Shown here in pieces: positions 4,608 through 5,428 of a stretch of 5,428 bases of DNA (positions are counted from its first letter, which is position 1; every line of letters begins with the position of its first letter). Source of the stretch: Deltaproteobacteria bacterium. GTDB taxonomy: Bacteria > Myxococcota_A > UBA9160 > SZUA-336. The translations under genes and the position numbers were made by a program. Where the stretch lies: contig DAOVBF010000112.1 of NCBI GenBank assembly GCA_030673955.1, positions 1 to 5,428 on the forward strand, written 5' to 3'. The notes under the pieces were generated by a model. That model saw only the letters and a program-made list of their open reading frames with translations, was not told the DNA's origin and searched no databases.

Positions 4608-5428
4608 TTGAAGATCGACGGAGCGATTCTGGTCACGAACCCCGGGGACGCGGGTCCGGCCGCGCGTCAGCTCGAGGAGATCGGCTTCGATGGCGGCTTC
4701 ACACTCGAGGGACCGCACGACCCCTTTCTGCCGCTGGCGGTCGCGGCAGAGCACACCGAGCGTCTCGAGCTGGCTACGGCGATCGCGGTCGCCTTCGCTC
4801 GCAACCCGATGACACTGGCCTACCTCGGCTACGACCTGCAGCTGCACTCGCGAGGTCGCTTCATCCTCGGGCTCGGCTCGCAGATTCGACCACACATCGA
4901 GAAGCGCTTTAGCTCCCCTTGGTCCAGGCCGGCCGCGCGCATGCGCGAGCTCGTGCTGGCGATTCGTGCGATCTGGAGAGCCTGGCAGGAGGGCGAGAAG
5001 CTCGATTTTCGCGGAGACTTCTACACGCACACGCTCATGACGCCCTTATTCAACCCCGGTCCGAATCCGCACGGGCTTCCCCGGATTTTCGTGGCGGGGG
5101 TTGGACCAAAGATGACCGAGGTGGTGGGCGAGGTAGCGGATGGATTCTTCGTTCACCCCTTCCATACCCCCGAGTTCGTCCGGTCGGTCTCGCTCCCCGC
5201 CCTCGAGCGGGGCCTCGCCAGCGCCGGCCGCGCTCGGGAGGCGTTCGAGATCGCGTGTCAGGTCATCGTTGCGGCGGGTTCGACCGAGGAGGAGCTGGAG
5301 CGAGCCAAGACAACCGCCAAGGCGCAGATCGCGTTCTATGGCTCGACGCCGGCGTACCGTCCGGTGCTCGAGTGCCACGGACGCGGAGAGCTACAGACGG
5401 AGCTCAATCGGCTCTCGAAGCGCGGTGC
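4608..5428 (+). CDS. Luciferase-like monooxygenase family oxidoreductase, probably F420-dependent (cut by the right edge)
   Basis: 273 codons are present and the frame is open to the window end. The protein is a TIM-barrel flavin/F420 oxidoreductase of the bacterial luciferase superfamily. Visible signatures are MKIDGAILV (first strand), GRFILGLGSQIRPHIEKRF at 83-101 (the common GRF-x-LGLG motif), SPWSRPAARMRELVLAIRAI (103-122), FRGDFYTHTLMTP (134-146) and IFVAGVGPKMTEVVGEVADG (160-179). The combination SQ-x-x-x-H, SPW-x-RP and HTLMTP matches my recollection of the F420-dependent family TIGR03617 (MSMEG_2256 type), usually about 320-340 residues, so roughly four fifths of the protein is here. 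Such enzymes use reduced F420 or FMN for hydride transfer or oxygenation; cofactor and substrate cannot be fixed from sequence. The TTG start at 4608 is supported by AAGGAGG at 4592-4598. The gene is transcribed away from the synthetase operon across a shared 165-bp promoter region, suggesting possible co-regulation. Confidence 0.88.
   Translation, partial: MKIDGAILVTNPGDAGPAARQLEEIGFDGGFTLEGPHDPFLPLAVAAEHTERLELATAIAVAFARNPMTLAYLGYDLQLHSRGRFILGLGSQIRPHIEKRFSSPWSRPAARMRELVLAIRAIWRAWQEGEKLDFRGDFYTHTLMTPLFNPGPNPHGLPRIFVAGVGPKMTEVVGEVADGFFVHPFHTPEFVRSVSLPALERGLASAGRAREAFEIACQVIVAAGSTEEELERAKTTAKAQIAFYGSTPAYRPVLECHGRGELQTELNRLSKRG

Noticed and set aside
4542..5378. Two minus-strand frames (4542-5030 and 5046-5378) opposite the luciferase-like gene
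   Set aside because: The plus strand has a strong Shine-Dalgarno sequence and clear family motifs throughout; the antisense translations are Arg/Leu-rich without motifs.

Overview
The window comes from a GC-rich bacterium (low-to-mid 60s % G+C by eye, G/C-ending codons dominant). It is chromosomal and has a catabolic character. An acyl-CoA dehydrogenase pair of the FadE26/FadE27 type and a luciferase-like oxidoreductase of an F420-associated family point to an actinobacterium or to an environmental lineage rich in lipid or steroid catabolism genes, such as uncultured Myxococcota, Desulfobacterota or Binatota. The sequence alone cannot decide between these. No RNA genes, insertion sequences, CRISPR arrays or phage genes are visible.

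Layout, left to right. (1) At 1-358 on the minus strand is the N-terminal part of a PAS-domain protein, cut by the window edge. (2) At 359-562 is a non-coding gap that contains a perfect 7-bp G/C inverted repeat just upstream of the next gene. (3) At 563-1750 on the plus strand is an acyl-CoA dehydrogenase that keeps a catalytic-type glutamate (E247). (4) After an 11-bp convergent gap, 1762-2892 on the minus strand encodes a second acyl-CoA dehydrogenase-fold protein with no glutamate at either known catalytic position. (5) At 2892-4442 on the minus strand is an AMP-forming acyl-CoA synthetase, the first gene of a two-gene operon. Its stop codon overlaps the start of gene 4 by one base. (6) At 4443-4607 is a divergent promoter region with a plausible -10/-35 pair for the synthetase operon and an AT-rich dyad covering its -35 box. 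(7) From 4608 to the right edge on the plus strand is a luciferase-like monooxygenase family protein, with a TTG start after a strong Shine-Dalgarno sequence.

Working model (inference): the synthetase makes a CoA thioester of a carboxylic acid. The two dehydrogenase proteins then assemble into one alpha-beta acyl-CoA dehydrogenase, one subunit giving the catalytic base and the other much of the FAD-binding framework, and introduce an alpha,beta double bond. The divergent flavin- or F420-dependent enzyme may act on the same substrate class. The gene content resembles the mycobacterial cholesterol side-chain cluster fadE26-fadE27-fadD17, but the dehydrogenase pair is on opposite strands. The natural substrate cannot be read from the sequence.
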